From positions 21,313-85,312 of the forward strand of contig NBAY01000115.1 of assembly GCA_002794775.1 (NCBI GenBank): DNA of 64,000 nt, read 5' to 3'. The DNA comes from Porodaedalea pini. Its lineage: Eukaryota; Basidiomycota; Agaricomycetes; Hymenochaetales; Hymenochaetaceae. A program made the position numbers and the translations under genes. Within the stretch, counting starts at the first letter, position 1. Every line of letters begins with the position of its first letter. The notes beneath the pieces are model-generated. The model worked only from the letters and a program-made list of their open reading frames with translations. It was not told the origin of the DNA and made no database searches. This document shows positions 23,034 to 35,543 of the stretch, piece by piece.

Positions 23034-23338
23034 ATCAAGTAACTACGGACACATATGGAATGAGTATGGAATAGCATAATTTATATTGATAAAAATTTGG
23101 AATATGCAAATAAATGATGAAGAAAAATCAGAACACACAAATAAACAATGAAGAAAAATTGGAATGCACGAATAAATGACATAGAATACTAGAAAAAGTC
23201 TAGAATACAGGTGAAAAATGATGGAATACCACAGAATATGGAATACCCTTATAGAATCTGCCTAGTATGGAATCAGCCGGAATCACCAGCTGATTCTGGC
23301 AATTCTGCTATTTTCCGCTGGGGAGGTTTTTCCTGATG
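23034..23338. other. Right subterminal region of the large TIR element
   Basis: Dense in GGAAT/AGAAT words (more than ten in 250 bp), ending in the terminal inverted repeat. No gene. Confidence 0.6.
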
Positions 23339-23498
23339 CTGGTTTGTGCCACCCAGATCACCTTCGTAGTCACATATCTCGCATGGCCTTCAAAGGCATA
23401 CTGATATGTCATTTTCCATACTGGTTACTGAGATTTGATTTGATACAATTGATACACCAGGATGCCATTTCATCTGGCTTTAAGCAAGCTACATGTTA

Positions 23499-24347
23499 CA
23501 GCCTTTTTCATAAGTCCTGCGACACGTGCTTGTCACGTGAAGTGAGCCGCGTCAGAGCCAAAGTGTCAAAAAATTAGAATGAATGCCTATTTTCTCTGTG
23601 AATTCTGCACAGTACCTGCTCATTAAGTACTCAAAAAAAAGGCACAGTTCTCAGGAGAAGAAATATGTGAAATAGGGAGCAATAAATTGACTGTGTAGGT
23701 GGGTGGAGATCAAACAAGTGCAGCTGGTCTGTTCTCTCACCCATTTCCACTGAGATTCAAAAATTATGGCTCCCCTACATCTACCTATAAAATTCTTTCC
23801 TGTGTCTTTAAATTAAGTATATGACTATATCAACATCTCCTGAAAGTTTGAAGCCAATCCATTCAGTATTCATGGTGCACCAGCAAGATTTGTGTTCCAC
23901 TTCAAGCTCTTTCCACCCTCCTTTTCTCACAACAGGTCTTGCAGAGTAGAACACAAATCTTGCTGCTGGACCATGAATACTGAATGGATTGGCTTCAAAC
24001 TTTCAGGAGATGTTGATATAGTCATATACTTAATTTAAAGACACAGGAAAGAATTTTATAGGTAGATGTAGGGGAGCCATAATTTTTGAATCTCAGTGGA
24101 AATGGGTGAGAGAACAGACCAGCTGCACTTGTTTGATCTCCACCCACCTACACAGTCAATTTATTGCTCCCTATTTTACATATTTCTTCTCCTGAGAACC
24201 GTGCCTTTTTTTTGAGTACTTAATGAGCAGGTACTGTGCAGAATTCACAGAGAAAATAGGCATTCATTCTAATTTTTCGACACTTTGGCTCTGACGTGGC
24301 TCATTTCACGTGACATGCACGTGTCGCAGGACTTATGAAAAAGGCTG
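23499..24347. mobile_element. Fold-back element, copy B
   Basis: An 849-bp near-perfect palindrome almost identical to copy A at 5895, with TA on both sides (23497-23498 and 24348-24349). Removing it and one TA restores the LSKLHVNTL reading of the host exon, which is good evidence for the TA target duplication. Confidence 0.87.
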
Positions 24348-24905
24348 TAATACCCTTTGTAAGTCATTGTTCGGTCACTTGACATCAAATTAGTTTATCT
24401 GACGGAATGACTATTGGCCATGTCAGTGATATGATACAACGATGCAATCAAGTAGACTATGCCCATACTCATACTCATACTTCTTTCCTCTTCTTTTTAG
24501 GCTCAATTCGCGGCCTATTTTACGCTCCCAGTTGGAGGGGCGTATCAATTACATTGAAAAAAGCAGTTCGAGCACGCCGGGCCATTATCTATCTCCCATG
24601 AGACTGCGCAATGCTACGGATTCTGAAAAGAGTGACAGCACTTATAAGTCTGTCAACAAGGTGCGTTGACTTCTTCGTAGCATCTCTTTGACCGGTGAAG
24701 GTATAATAACCTGTCTGTAAAACCGTCCATTTTAGAACCCTCCTCTTACGCCTCATTGTCTCATGCAAAATGAGATGCAAACGAGTCGGTCATTTACAAC
24801 TTGCAATGAAGTCCACGAGCCCAGTGGTATCGAGCTCATAGATGTCGTAAAGGGTTCCTCCATCGCCTACTCATCCACTCGAGGAAGGCTATGACCTCTC
24901 GGGTT

Positions 24906-25806
24906 AGGTTCTGCACGCTGTAAGGCGTGTTCTCAGGCTGCAGCCTCTTTTTCTCATCGTCCATGGATCCGCTCACCTTCGCTCCATCGGAGAATGTGTG
25001 CTTGTATATGTATTTGCACCTGTGAATAACCGGTTATATCTTTGTCTGAGTCCCTCTTCATGGGAGAGATGTAAAGCTGAAGTAGAATAGACTGAATATA
25101 TTTTATCATCGTCAACACGATTGCTTTTGTATCTCGCGTCCTTCAAGTTTCATCGCCTTGAATTCGATGGCTTCGTTACTGGACGTACGTAACAGAACTC
25201 ACGAATCGCCACCATGTCAACGCACACAACAGAGTTCTTTGGCACGAACAGCTCCTGACCACCCTCCTTGTCCACAGTATTCGCAACAGACAGGTCGTAT
25301 CCTTCGTCGTTCGCCTAATCAATACAGACCCGGCTGCTACAGCGACCCCGGGATAGCTCCGTCTCATAGCGACAAGTTTCAAGAAACGTACGGCCGAGAC
25401 AAGGGCCTCGTAGAATGCTGAAGCGACCTTGTAGAGAGCGGAGTAGTCTTCAAACGTCTTATGTCAAGAAAAGTGAGCGAGAAATCTGGTTGGTTCTAAA
25501 AAATCGTTACGCGTTCCGTGTAGCGTGTACGGCAAATTCACAAACCTCTTGTCCAGATCAGCGCGTACTACTATATATACTCTCTGTCATAGGTAATTGC
25601 CATATGATATGGCTCATATGCGCACAATACGCAACGATGGAACCGTACCATCTATGATGAGCCTTCCATCATGATATGGTCGCACTCTTTCTCTGGTAGT
25701 CACCATACTGTCGAGCTCTTAACGCACCTGCCATTATCAACGGAAATTGTTCAATGCCTTAAAAACTCTTCAAGTTCATGAATGCTTCTGAAAGACTCCT
25801 TCGACG
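24906..25806. other. Spacer between the two DUF6534 copies
   Basis: The first 230 bp match the 3' flank of copy 2 (compare 24998-25095 with 28005-28090: TTATATCTTTGTCTGAG). The rest contains short open stretches (25158-25421 on the + strand) without recognisable features. Confidence 0.5.
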
Positions 25807-27899
25807 ATGTCTACTTGCAGCTCACCTAATCTTGATTTGTCTTCGACAGTTGGCGCTGTTTTTGGGGGTAAGTTCTTCCTTACCCTCACTATTAGAATAT
25901 TCAATACTGACTAGGATTTTATGACTGGATTCAGGATTCATGATCTCTACTCTGTGCGTGAACTCAGTGTTTTGTCTACGACTACGCTTTGCTCATGGAG
26001 CACACAGCCTTCTTGGAGTCTCTCTTGTACAAGGATATCTCTATTATGCAAACAACTGTGATGCGTGGTTCATAAGGGCATTTGTGAGTCTTGTGATATA
26101 AGTACGGTGCTTCGTACTAAGCCAATTACAGGTTTCCGTATTACTGTCAGGCAGTTCCAACGGCTAGTTCTCCATGACATTAACTAATCAACGAAACAGT
26201 GTACTGGATGTCGCCGGGACTCTGCTGGTTACAGAATCATTGCACTACTACTTGGTAAGTCCTCCGTGAGATCTTAATGGTATTCTTGGCCCTCATCGAC
26301 CTGAAGATCAGGAACTTCGGAAACCCATTTGCTTTGTTGGTGATGACGAAGTGCATTCTATGATAGGGCAAGTCCTTATGGCCATGCAGACTTACCTCAT
26401 GTGATAGCACATTCGTTGGCGAGTTTATCATAAGCGTGGTTGTCATTCTCCTGTAAGTCACAATAATGATGCTTCCTTGCATCATGCATTTACTTGTCCG
26501 TAGATCGCAGTTGTTCTACGCAAGCCGCATCTATACAGGCAAGGCAATCCACTTTCTGGCATGACAGTTATTTTATGAAGCCTTATGCGCGGTTGGCAGT
26601 TCGGATGCACAATCCTGGACAATTCGTGGCGTTCATTATAGTAAGCAGGCCGTGTCTCTTTGCCTGACTGATATTCATGAATATTACCAAGGCTATCATT
26701 GCCATTCTCACCTTTGGTGTGTTAATTGGGTATCCTATCTGTAAACTATCAGTTTCTGACGAAATCATAGGAGCGGGAATAGGTTCGGTCCTTCGTTCGC
26801 AGTCTGGAAAGTCGCTAATGATTCCATTACGCTGTGACTGACTTAGTCGCGACTGTCGAGTTGTTTGCAATTGACCGAATAGTTGCAAACTTGGCGCGAC
26901 CGAGGATAATGGTCTACTGTCCGCGCCGCAAGGGTTTTGAGTTGCAACTAATAATAATTTGTTCTAGATAGCTATAGGTATCTTCGACATTTCTGCCGTC
27001 GTGTGTGATATCATGGCAACAACCTCGATGTGTTGTTTCATGTCTCCTCGACAATCCTCATTTAAACAGTGAGCGTTTCCGATAGTGTGCTCATTATATT
27101 ATAGAAAAGACTAACAATTAAGTATTCATTGCAGGACAAGAGCACTCTTGAATAGGCTCTTCTTCTTCTCGGTCAACCGCGGGTTTTTAGTTTGTGTCAC
27201 CCAGACCGTCGGACTGATTGTATATTTGATGTGGCCTTCAGCGACACACTGGTATGTCAATATTCGCACCGGTCATTGGCGTTTAATTGATGTGATATGA
27301 TTGATCTACCAGGATGCCGTTCCATCTTACTCTAAGCAAGCTGCACGTAAATACTCTCTGTAAGCATTAATCCTAAATTTTACGGCGCCGATTTAGTATA
27401 TCTGACAGAAACACTAGTGGCAATGTCAGTGATGCGACAAGGCAATCAGATAAGTTGTGCAATTCTTATACTCATTTTTCTTTCTTTCCTTTGCAGGCTC
27501 AATTCGCGATCTACTCTGCGCTCCCAGTTGGAGGGGCACGTCAATTATATTGACAGAAGCAGCTTGAAGATGCCAGCTCGTTATGTGTCTCCTATGAGAA
27601 AGCGCGAGGCTACGAATTCTGAGAAGAGTGGAGGAAGTTATAAATCTGTCGAAAAGGTACCCTAACATTTTTTCCTTTTTGTCCGACGAAGAATTAACGG
27701 TCGGTATATATAACGTCTTGGCTCTCAGACGCTTCCTCTTACACCTGATCGTCTCATGCAAAATGAAACGCAGGCCAGACGGTCATTTACAACTTGCGAA
27801 GAAGTCCACGAGCCTAGCGGTATCGACTCCATTGATATTGTAAAGGGTCCTCCATCGCCTAATCACCCACTCGAGGAAGGTTACGATTTCTCAGGTTAG
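25807..27899 (+). CDS. DUF6534-type seven-TM protein, copy 2
   Basis: Fifteen short exons: 25807-25867, 25935-26083, 26132-26145, 26200-26254, 26307-26350, 26408-26452, 26504-26538, 26600-26640, 26692-26716, 26847-26911, 26968-27068, 27135-27251, 27313-27359, 27497-27656 and 27729-27899. Conserved pieces include LLGVSLVQGYLYYANN, VLDVAGTLLVTESLHYY, RNFGNPFALL, FIISVVVILL, AIIAILTFG, LLNRLFFFSVNRGFL and LSKLHVNTL. These are hydrophobic segments in the order seen in fungal DUF6534 membrane proteins; the cytosolic tail is polar. Intron 7 starts with GC. All joins keep frame except 27359/27497, which is off by one, so a small exon was missed or the copy is slightly damaged. Function in the family is unknown; sensing or signalling is only speculation. 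Confidence 0.75.
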
Positions 27900-28243
27900 G
27901 GTCTGCACGCTGTAAAACGTGCCCTGCTGCTTATAGATATAGTCTCTTTTTTCTTAATCATCTTCCATGGACCGCCCACCTTCGCTCCGTCAGAGACCGT
28001 GCATGTATCTGCGCCTGTGAATTCCCAGTTATATCTTTGTCTGAGGCCCTCTTCATAAGATAGATGTAAACCTGGAATAGAATAGTCCGGACGTATCTCG
28101 TCACCGGCGCGATTGCCATTACATCTCGTATCCTTTCGTATCCTTGAAGTGACTTGTGTTGATTGTTACAACATAAAAGCTGAATTCGTATCGCAAGCTT
28201 GCAAATATTTGGTTATTTGAAGCATATAATTTCGCAAGCTGGA
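27900..28243. other. Convergent intergenic gap
   Basis: Holds the 3' flank of DUF6534 copy 2, duplicated at 24906-25140. Nothing else is seen. Confidence 0.5.
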
Positions 28244-29392
28244 TCATTGGACTGATGGATCGGCGTCTTTGTTCTCCGCGCGCCGCTTAGCAGCCCACTC
28301 CCGAGCTCGGGCGCGTCGCGCTTCCATCTTCGCCGCCTCGTCTAATTTCTCCCTATCCGGTATCTCTGAAGCTTTGTCCTCTTCGCTCTCATCCTCGTCA
28401 CTATCTCCATACCCACCGAGACCCATCAACTGTAGCCCATTCGCCTTCTTTCTCTTCTCTTCCTCTTCTGCAGCAGCTGCGGCGACCTTAGCCTGCACCC
28501 CCGCCCATGCTCGCCGCCAACGACCGCGCATGAACGCAAAACGCTTGTCCGCTCCATGATTCGCAAGTATACGCGCAGCGAGGCGCGCACGGTCGGGAGA
28601 AGCGTGCAGGTGTGCCGCTGTACGCTCCATCAGCGCGATTTGCGCCGCATCTGGCTCTTCGTCGCTTCCGCCCCAAGCATCAGCATCTTCAGCATCCGGG
28701 TCATCGCCATCTGCGGCACGGAGAGCAGCAAGTCTTTGAGAGCGCGCATCTTCGAGCACGCGGCGGCGCTTTGTGCGGCGTATGTCAGCGACTTCGGAGG
28801 GCGAGAGGAAGAACGCGTCCTCAGTGTCTGAAGGCAGATCGGACCAGCCTGATGAGGACTGTGGAGAGCCGAGTTCAGGTACCGCTTCATCCTGGGTAGA
28901 GGAGGGCACGGGTAGCTCAGAAAGCAAAAGGCGTGCGTCAAACCTGTGATAAGAAGATTCAGCATGTTTCAGAGAAAAGATAAGAGAAAGTATCGCTCCG
29001 AACACTCATAATTAAAGGTCAGTCGAGTTTATCAGATCAATATTAATGTAATTGTATTGCATAAGTGCAAGAATCATTTCTAAAGTATCTACACACCTGT
29101 CGACCCACACGTCACCTTCACCGTTGCCTCCATTCCATTTGATCAAGCCTGAGCCTCGAGATCCGGTAGATGGGTTAGACTTAGAGCTTGTAGCTGATAG
29201 GTCCGGCTCCGGAGCTTCAAGTGCAAATGCAAGAGCTTCCTTGCCAAGGAGGAGGTCCGCCTCGTGTGCTTCGATAAAAAGTAATTGTGCTGGCGCAAGC
29301 CCGTCGCTCGCCTGAGCTTCGCGATGGGCTGCGAGCCAGTGAGGCTCAGCCTGATCCGCCACCGACCTTTTTCGCTTATACGAGTAGCTCAT
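28244..29392 (-). CDS. SWAP/SURP-type splicing regulator
   Basis: Exons are 29392-29097 and 28943-28244 (intron 153 bp), 331 residues. The N-terminal half reads MSYSYKRKRS, then LLFIEAHEADLLLG, LIKWNGG and VWVDRFDARLLLSELP, which resembles the suppressor-of-white-apricot N-terminal (DRY_EERY) domain. The middle has ALMERTAAHLHAS followed by ILANHGADKRFAFM, a SURP module. The C-terminus is a charged Arg/Glu/Ala-rich helix, as in many splicing factors. Such proteins bind spliceosome components through SURP and influence splice choice. The intron falls inside the conserved VDRFD motif, which supports the exon join. A basic stretch TKRRR could be a nuclear signal. Confidence 0.78.
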
Positions 29393-30389
29393 ATCGCTGC
29401 AGACGAAGTCTGAAAGGTTGACGTCGGACTTTGGAAACAGTTGTTAGGGACTCCGAGTCACGTTGTACAGAAGCAAATAGGAGCAAACAGACGCGTACGC
29501 GTACCAGTCACGTGCACTGTAGTTTGATCTGCTTTGGGAATTTCAATGATCGGCGTTTGATCCTACCTTTCTTCTTCCGAGTTGTCGCTCATTGACGAAG
29601 CGTCTTTTTTTGCCCCAGACTCTCACGTCCTTTGGCACAAATACGGCTCCTGCTTTCTGTGCAATGCTGGCATGCCTTTCGGCACCTGCGAAAACTCGGT
29701 TTTCTCAGGCAGTTTCGGACCTTGAACCCCCGCGCTGAGGTCCTTTTTTCGAGGTAGCAAGGCCCAGACCATGAGGAATACAGCTTCTCCGTCTCTTCGA
29801 TTTTTAATGAAACACCTTACAGCACCGCTCGAGCGAATGGACGCCTTGTTTCCTGAGAACCTTAGGACAACTTCGACTTTTTGTGAAGAATCTAGACTGT
29901 TGTTGAACGTTTCAAGTATCCTCGCCTTGGGTAATAGATCGCTCAGAAGGTTCAATAGATACTCTCGACTGGTTCCATCGGCGTCATTTCCCGGTCATAA
30001 AGCATTTCTGCATGTTGAGGAAGACGATCCTGTTGCCTTGGCGCTTTTATATTCTATCATGCCGATCGCCTCTTCTTCCATTCATTGCCCTTCGGCATAA
30101 ATCCTGGCAACTTGTTCCGCTCAGCTCGAGTAATATGACTTTGTGCGGCGCTTCCGATTCATTTTATTTCCGCGTTCTGATGCACCTGATACGCATGGGC
30201 AGCTAGACTTGGACGGAAAGCAAGGACTTTTTCGGAGTTGAATCAAAAGCAAAAATAAACGCATGCATTGCATGACAGCTATAAAATCTCTCCAGTATTG
30301 CCACTACATCCCTCAGTTGACCGAGTTAGTTCTCCGTCGACTACCGCAGCGCAGCTTCAGACCTCCCCACTATCCCTTTACTGTTCACC
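29393..30389. other. Intergenic, upstream of both SWAP-like and hydrophobin genes
   Basis: A divergent promoter region of about 1 kb. Open stretches of about 110 codons occur on both strands between 29623 and 30100, without recognised motifs. A TATA box for the hydrophobin is at 30280. Confidence 0.5.
30280..30286 (+). promoter_or_regulatory. TATA box of hydrophobin gene 1
   Basis: TATAAAA about 110 bp upstream of the start codon, followed by a CT-rich stretch. Confidence 0.6.
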
Positions 30390-30977
30390 ATGAGGTTCTC
30401 TTGTCTTGCTGCTGGCCTTGCGCTTCCTCTCCTTGCGGTCGCCACTCCCTGGGGTACTACGACGGCACCTGGCGGTGTTACCACTACCGTCACAGTGACG
30501 GCGTCTGCGACGGCCACTGAGGTCTCTCAGTGCAACACTGGTTAGCACTTCCTTCTCTGTACTCTGAGGTCGTCTAACAAAAATTGAATTAACAGGAGCC
30601 ATTCAGTGCTGTGACAGCGTCCAGTCGTCCAGCTCTGGCGGACCTGTTGACGACCTACTGGGCCTATTAGGGGTTGTCCTCGACGGCATCAACGTCCCCA
30701 TCGGCATCACTTGCTCGCCGATCAGCGCCATCGGCCTCGGCAGTGCTTCATGGTGAGGGGGAAAAATAATTATGAAGGCCCTCCGCCCCTGCCTCTAACT
30801 TACTGACTCTGGTCTCGCTTACTACGTAGCTCTGCTGCCCCTGTGTGTTGCGAGAACAACTCCTTCAGTACGCATTCTTTTTCCGCCCCGCTTTAGCTCT
30901 AGTCTGTCTTCTGATTTTCCGCATTTGCAGACGGCCTCATCGCAATCGGCTGTGTGCCCATCAGCATCGGTCTCTGA
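30390..30977 (+). CDS. Class I hydrophobin (gene 1)
   Basis: Exons are 30390-30540, 30596-30752, 30830-30867 and 30931-30977, giving 130 residues. An N-terminal signal peptide (MRFSCLAAGLALPLLAVA) is followed by a Thr-rich spacer and the eight-cysteine pattern: SQC, QCC, ITC, ASC, VCC and GC. The spacing between the third and fourth Cys is long, as in class I. Secreted hydrophobins assemble into amphipathic films on aerial hyphae and spores. A paralogue with the same four-exon structure lies at 43593; exons 3 and 4 have identical lengths (38 and 47 nt) in both. The splice joins are fixed by the cysteine pattern and the shared C-terminus [12 protein letters not shown]. Confidence 0.95.
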
Positions 30978-33900
30978 ACGCGCTCAAAGGAGGATAGCAC
31001 AGATTGTCGGCAGGGGTTTGGGGCTTCGCTGTCGGATTCGTTTCGACCACCGTATTAGTTGTATACACGTCAACCGTCAACTCTAGTACTATTCTCGATG
31101 TAGCTTGTATGGGGGGTTCTGATAGGTCGAGGTTAATTACGATGAAAAGAGGATGAAAAAAACAAAAACGAACGGCTGGCTGGCTCGCTATCAGTAGAAG
31201 ATCGCCAACGGGCGCATCATGCAAATTCGACTTCATAAGTAAGAAATGTCAGCGAAGGGCGCTGGAAAGAAACCGCCGGCGAGAACGCGCCTCAGTGGGA
31301 AAAGAGAATATCAATAGACACACGAGCAAGGCTTCTTTGGGTTAGAGTCAAATGGCTTTAATTTCTTTACAGGCCCAGGTACGCCAATGAAAAAGGAGGA
31401 CATGCATATGAGCTCAGAAGCCAATCGGCTATGGAGTACTGTATGTAAGTTATTAATACTGATCATGGGGGTCGGCATGCGTGCGTACACACCGTGGAGG
31501 TTCGGCCCATTATTTCTTCGAACGTACAATATTAATGCCAAGAGAGCAAAGCTGGACTCGGACTCGAAATAAATCGATGCGTAGACTTCGGCTCATCGGG
31601 CGCAGGCAGATGAAGCGGCGGCACGAAGCGATCCGAAACCTATAAATATAAGAAGACTGTCGGGGTTTCCAACAATGCATATTTCGCGTTGGAAGGCATG
31701 GTAGCTGGTTCCCGCCGAGGTTCGACGGGCGGTGCTTCACGGAAGACAGAAGGCGGGGGGAGGGGTGTTTTCGGGTACGAGGACAACACGGCGAACGAAG
31801 TCTCGCGGCCATCAGCATACTCCAATTCGCTACAGCTTCTCAGAAAGAACGGAGCCTCGTATCAAAGGGAAGAAAGCTCTAAGACGAAGGGGGTCATTGC
31901 ACGGAAGTGAGTAAGCCGGACATATACAAACGAAGAAAAAAAGGGGGGGAAACGCTGCGCGTTACGACACAGAGCTGGTATTGCTAACCCGTTGCAGGCG
32001 AGGACGATCGCATAGATGAAATGGAATCGATTCAGTGCCGAATGACCCCGGGGGAGGGGGGATTAACGCGGGTTGCTGTTGAACCTTGCACTACGAAGCT
32101 TGTCGAGCGGAAAATCCTCCTTTATCTCCTGTAGTTGACTGATTGACATCGATAGAGAGTAACTCCACTGTTCTACCTTCGTAGGTTATGGAGGTAACCC
32201 CATGGAGAGCAGAACTCACGACCTCCGTGTCTTAAGGAAGCAAGTAAACATAATTAGACGCAATTTCAACGGAGACGGAAAGCCCGAAAGCCGGCAGGCA
32301 ACGGGCCCGTATGACGCAGAGCAATGTCAAATTCTGCGCGGGTGGCGGCCGTCCCTGACGCGAGTCTTTATCCTAACCTGTGGAATAGTATACGAACATC
32401 AACGATAAGAGGCATGTGAAGTTTTGTGCCTACTAGTACTGATGCACAATGAAGCACCCAGAGACAGTTTAGGTACCGCGTAATGCTGAGCGGGCGGGCC
32501 GGGCGAAAGGCACATTACTGAGGCTTTCGACATGCGTGATTCATTTCGGACGCAGAGAGGGGTAAGGTATCTGGAGTAGAGATCAGAAAGCCAGTGACGG
32601 CTCATTACCCGCAGTAAAACACGTAGGCCGGGCACAATGAAGATGTGGTGCAGAACCACTCGATTGCGAAGGCGCATTGGTTGACTGGCAGTACACGATG
32701 CAAACTATTCGGAGACATTCATTCCACCAGCTCACGCTATTTGTCTATCGCGTCATGCCTCTTGGGAAAAATACACGTATGATGGATGTGGCGTACGTCA
32801 GGAGGGACGTTCGCTGTGGTTTGTTGGATATTCAAGCTTGCCGAGCGATGATAGCATTGGCAATCTAGCGGGTAAACGGATACGCGCCTGATACGACGAT
32901 GTCGACTCCAGGTTGTTCCTGTTTATCGTGGTCCAATTGCAGAGCTCGGGAACCCTCCTTGAATGAATAGCAAGACGCCATTCTGCACCGGGAGGCGTTC
33001 CTACTGGCTGTGGAGCTCGACGAGTCGGCGCACTATCGGCAAAGACAGCGAGCTATCTTCGCATTATGAAACGACTCTGGCTGTGAGATGTATTGGGAAT
33101 ACACACCAATTCCGCTGAGAATGGCGTGGCCCATGCTAATTCGTTGACTCCCGTTTTCTTCTCCTTGTGTTCCATTCAAGGTCAGATTGCTACACCACTG
33201 CATGTGTGCAGCGCTCCCATACCAGATGAGCCCTCATGACGTTCCTTGCTATCAGAGCAGTAGACCAAAGCACAACATAATTGGAAAGTGTATCTCTGTT
33301 AGCTATGCCATCATAGCGATTATATCAGTATATAAATTGCATATCACGGAAAAGACGGCGACAGAAGTTTTGACGCATTGATACAACTCACAAAATAACT
33401 CGACCATATGCCAGCAGTGCGCAGCCAGTTGCCCCAGAGTATTCTTGAAGTGATTCTAGTGGTCTCCGAGCCGATAGAACCAGTTACGAGCTTGCTAGAA
33501 CAGAGGCTCCACGCGGTTTATCAACAACTTTGAGTAAGCTGTGCCCGGATTCTGCATATCAAGACGGCATCACAAGTCTGCCAGATCTAGATGCTTGACG
33601 CGACCAAGGGCCCAACTCGTGACTTCAAACTAAAAGCGCGTATACTTCCACTTGAGAAAAGCAGACATACCTAGCGTCGAGAAACGAAGTCGATAGCAGC
33701 AAGATACTTCTGAAGATTCAAATCACCGACAGCTTAATTGCCTACGAGGTTGGCTATGCATCGCACCCGAGAGCCGTGATCCGGCAGGAGCTCCGGCTTG
33801 GAGTGATGCGTAATTTTGGCCATGATGGATTCGCCGAAGCCATGCGGAATGGACGGCTAGAACCTCTCGGGCTGGCCGGCTGGAAGTACGTGTGCATAAA

Positions 33901-34027
33901 TATAATTGGGCTTTGAAATTCAGAATAAGCTTAAGTGCCTTGCGTCCTCGAGGCGACTGCATGACGCTGCTAGACGGATTCGCAAGGCACGAGCGGCGTC
34001 GTTGACCGCAAAGTTGCGACCAATGTA
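30978..34027. other. Gene-poor stretch of about 3 kb
   Basis: No convincing coding region, RNA gene or transposon end was found. Open frames are below 105 codons and lack motifs. Confidence 0.5.
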
Positions 34028-34241
34028 CAGTTGATTATCTCATAGCGAATTAGCTCATAGGGAATATTTCTCGTAAGGAATAAAATTTCTCGGAATCGAC
34101 CACATTTCAGTGGGATATTCCACAAAAATCTGATACCTAATAGGGAATAATGTTTTTTGTAAATATTCCTTACCAGATAAGGTTTTGCACCAAAAACATG
34201 TGGGAAATTAGGATGTGCCAAAGCCAAACCAAGTGAGCCAG

Positions 34242-34688
34242 TGTCATGGATGCTTTTTTAATTATTTTATTCTCTTATCATTTTCCCTTATCTTATTTTA
34301 TCCTATCTTATCCACTCATTACTAATCACACCTATTTCGACTTAACCATATCCATTACGCCCCTTTCTCACACTGTCATTATCTGCTGACTGATACTATG
34401 ACACTATTGTTCCACGAAGTTCCACGACATTCTTTCACTTATCCTTATGTAGTAGCTAATTCCCTGGTCTGTGCGCAGTCGCTGTAGGGTATATAAGTAG
34501 GTAGTCCTCCTGTACTTATCCCTTAGTTTCGACCTGGTCAATTCTACCTGGCTACGTCCAGAAGCTGTCCCCTTATCTCAGCGCTGTGTCAAGTTCCCTG
34601 GCTCACCGCTCTCTCTCTCTCCCTCTTCCTCTGACTGAGTTCTGCGCGACCCGGTTACCTCTTGCGTACCCATAGTCCGTCGCTGACA
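34242..34688 (+). repeat. 5' LTR of gypsy element 3
   Basis: 447 bp. It contains TATATAAG at about 34490, the likely TATA box for the genomic RNA. Confidence 0.95.
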
Positions 34689-35543
34689 CAAGGTCGAAAC
34701 TTACCCCTACCGCCTCGCGCATTCTCAGTCACCAACGCCAAGCTGGCTCTGAACGTTCGCATCTCCTACCGACAGAAATCTCTCTACCGCGCTACCATCT
34801 ACACCTTCACCTGTACCCCGCAAATCACTCTCACCATCGAACTCTTCTTACTATCTATCATCATCACTCTCAACCCCCATCTTGTCCAACAACCTCAAAA
34901 CCGTCCACTACCTGTCCGTAACCCTGAACTCTAGACCAACATTCTTATCCGACGCGTCCGACGACTTGGACTGCGACCCCGACTACGATCGCTTCGACCC
35001 ACACCTGTTCTCCGATCGATCTCACGTGCATCGATCAGACCGATACGTCATTAACTCATTACCTTCATTATTAAACTCACTCGTTTCATAACCCGCCGTC
35101 TTCTTTCTATTCGATCAACCAGCGCTCGTTTGAGAGGGGGTAACGTTGAGTCCGACCCACTCGAGAGTAGCTACCAGGCCTTGGGGGTGATCTTCGGAAA
35201 GGTCCCTTGGCGCCCGTTGGAGTCTTCACAGAGGAAGATCCGGGTTTGATCAGCAAGTGAAAGTCGACCACCACATCCGGAATTTTGTTACAGCGCTCAA
35301 TCAGATCCGCAGGCGTCCGCACCACCTGTCGGCTGGCAGTGTTGTTTCTGATTTGAGCTGGCTCCACACCCGTACAGTCGACCGTCTGGATCAGCGGCAC
35401 AGCGTTGGAATACACCACCAGAAGACACTGCCGACGCTGTCCTCGCACAACTACCACCACTGACTGACGACGACCTAGAACGCCTAGACGACGAGCTAGG
35501 AGCCCACCAACCACCCCACCCATCACCAACACCATCACCTGTC

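Larger units (their letters stand above)
6784..23338. mobile_element. Large non-autonomous TIR element carrying captured gene DNA
   Basis: The left end CATCAGGAAAAACCTC and the inverted right end GAGGTTTTTCCTGATG form a 16-bp perfect TIR that continues imperfectly. The flanking exon reads straight through when the element and one CT dinucleotide are removed (6782-6783 versus 23339-23340), so the target duplication is probably 2 bp. Without nested elements the core is about 3.4 kb. Both subterminal regions are dense in GGAAT/AGAAT words, as in elements whose transposase binds subterminal repeats. No intact transposase is seen. The superfamily is not resolved; a CMC- or KDZ-like large fungal element is possible. 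Cargo includes a prolyl-tRNA synthetase fragment. Confidence 0.8.
4502..24905 (+). pseudogene. DUF6534-type membrane protein, copy 1, split by transposons
   Basis: Remnant of a seven-TM-type fungal protein, homologous exon by exon to the copy at 25807. It starts MSTCNLPNLDLSST and contains LLGVSLVQGYLYYAN, a LDVAGTLLVTE segment and GNPFALL. The coding trace runs to about 5890, resumes at 6745-6783, then at 23339-23498, then at 24348-24905 (SQLEGRINYIEKSS; MQNEMQTSRSFTTCNEVHE). Three insertions account for the gaps: 5895-6744, 6784-23338 and 23499-24347. Besides these, the donor after exon 2 is GA instead of GT, the donor after the WPSKAYW exon reads AT, and an extra T shifts the C-terminal exon. 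Intron 1 begins with GC. DUF6534 proteins are abundant in agaricomycetes and have no settled function. It is clearly a pseudogene. Confidence 0.85.

Noticed and set aside
24407..24669. Short open frames on the + strand that look like separate small genes
   Set aside because: They are one exon of the disrupted DUF6534 copy 1, shown by the matching exon at 27497-27656.
29623..30100. Overlapping open frames of about 110 codons on both strands between the SWAP-like gene and hydrophobin 1
   Set aside because: No motif, no splice logic, and the region is the natural promoter of two flanking genes.
32160..32260. A tRNA-like 3' half with a B-box-like string on the minus strand
   Set aside because: No A box or acceptor stem could be found; it cannot be folded as a tRNA.
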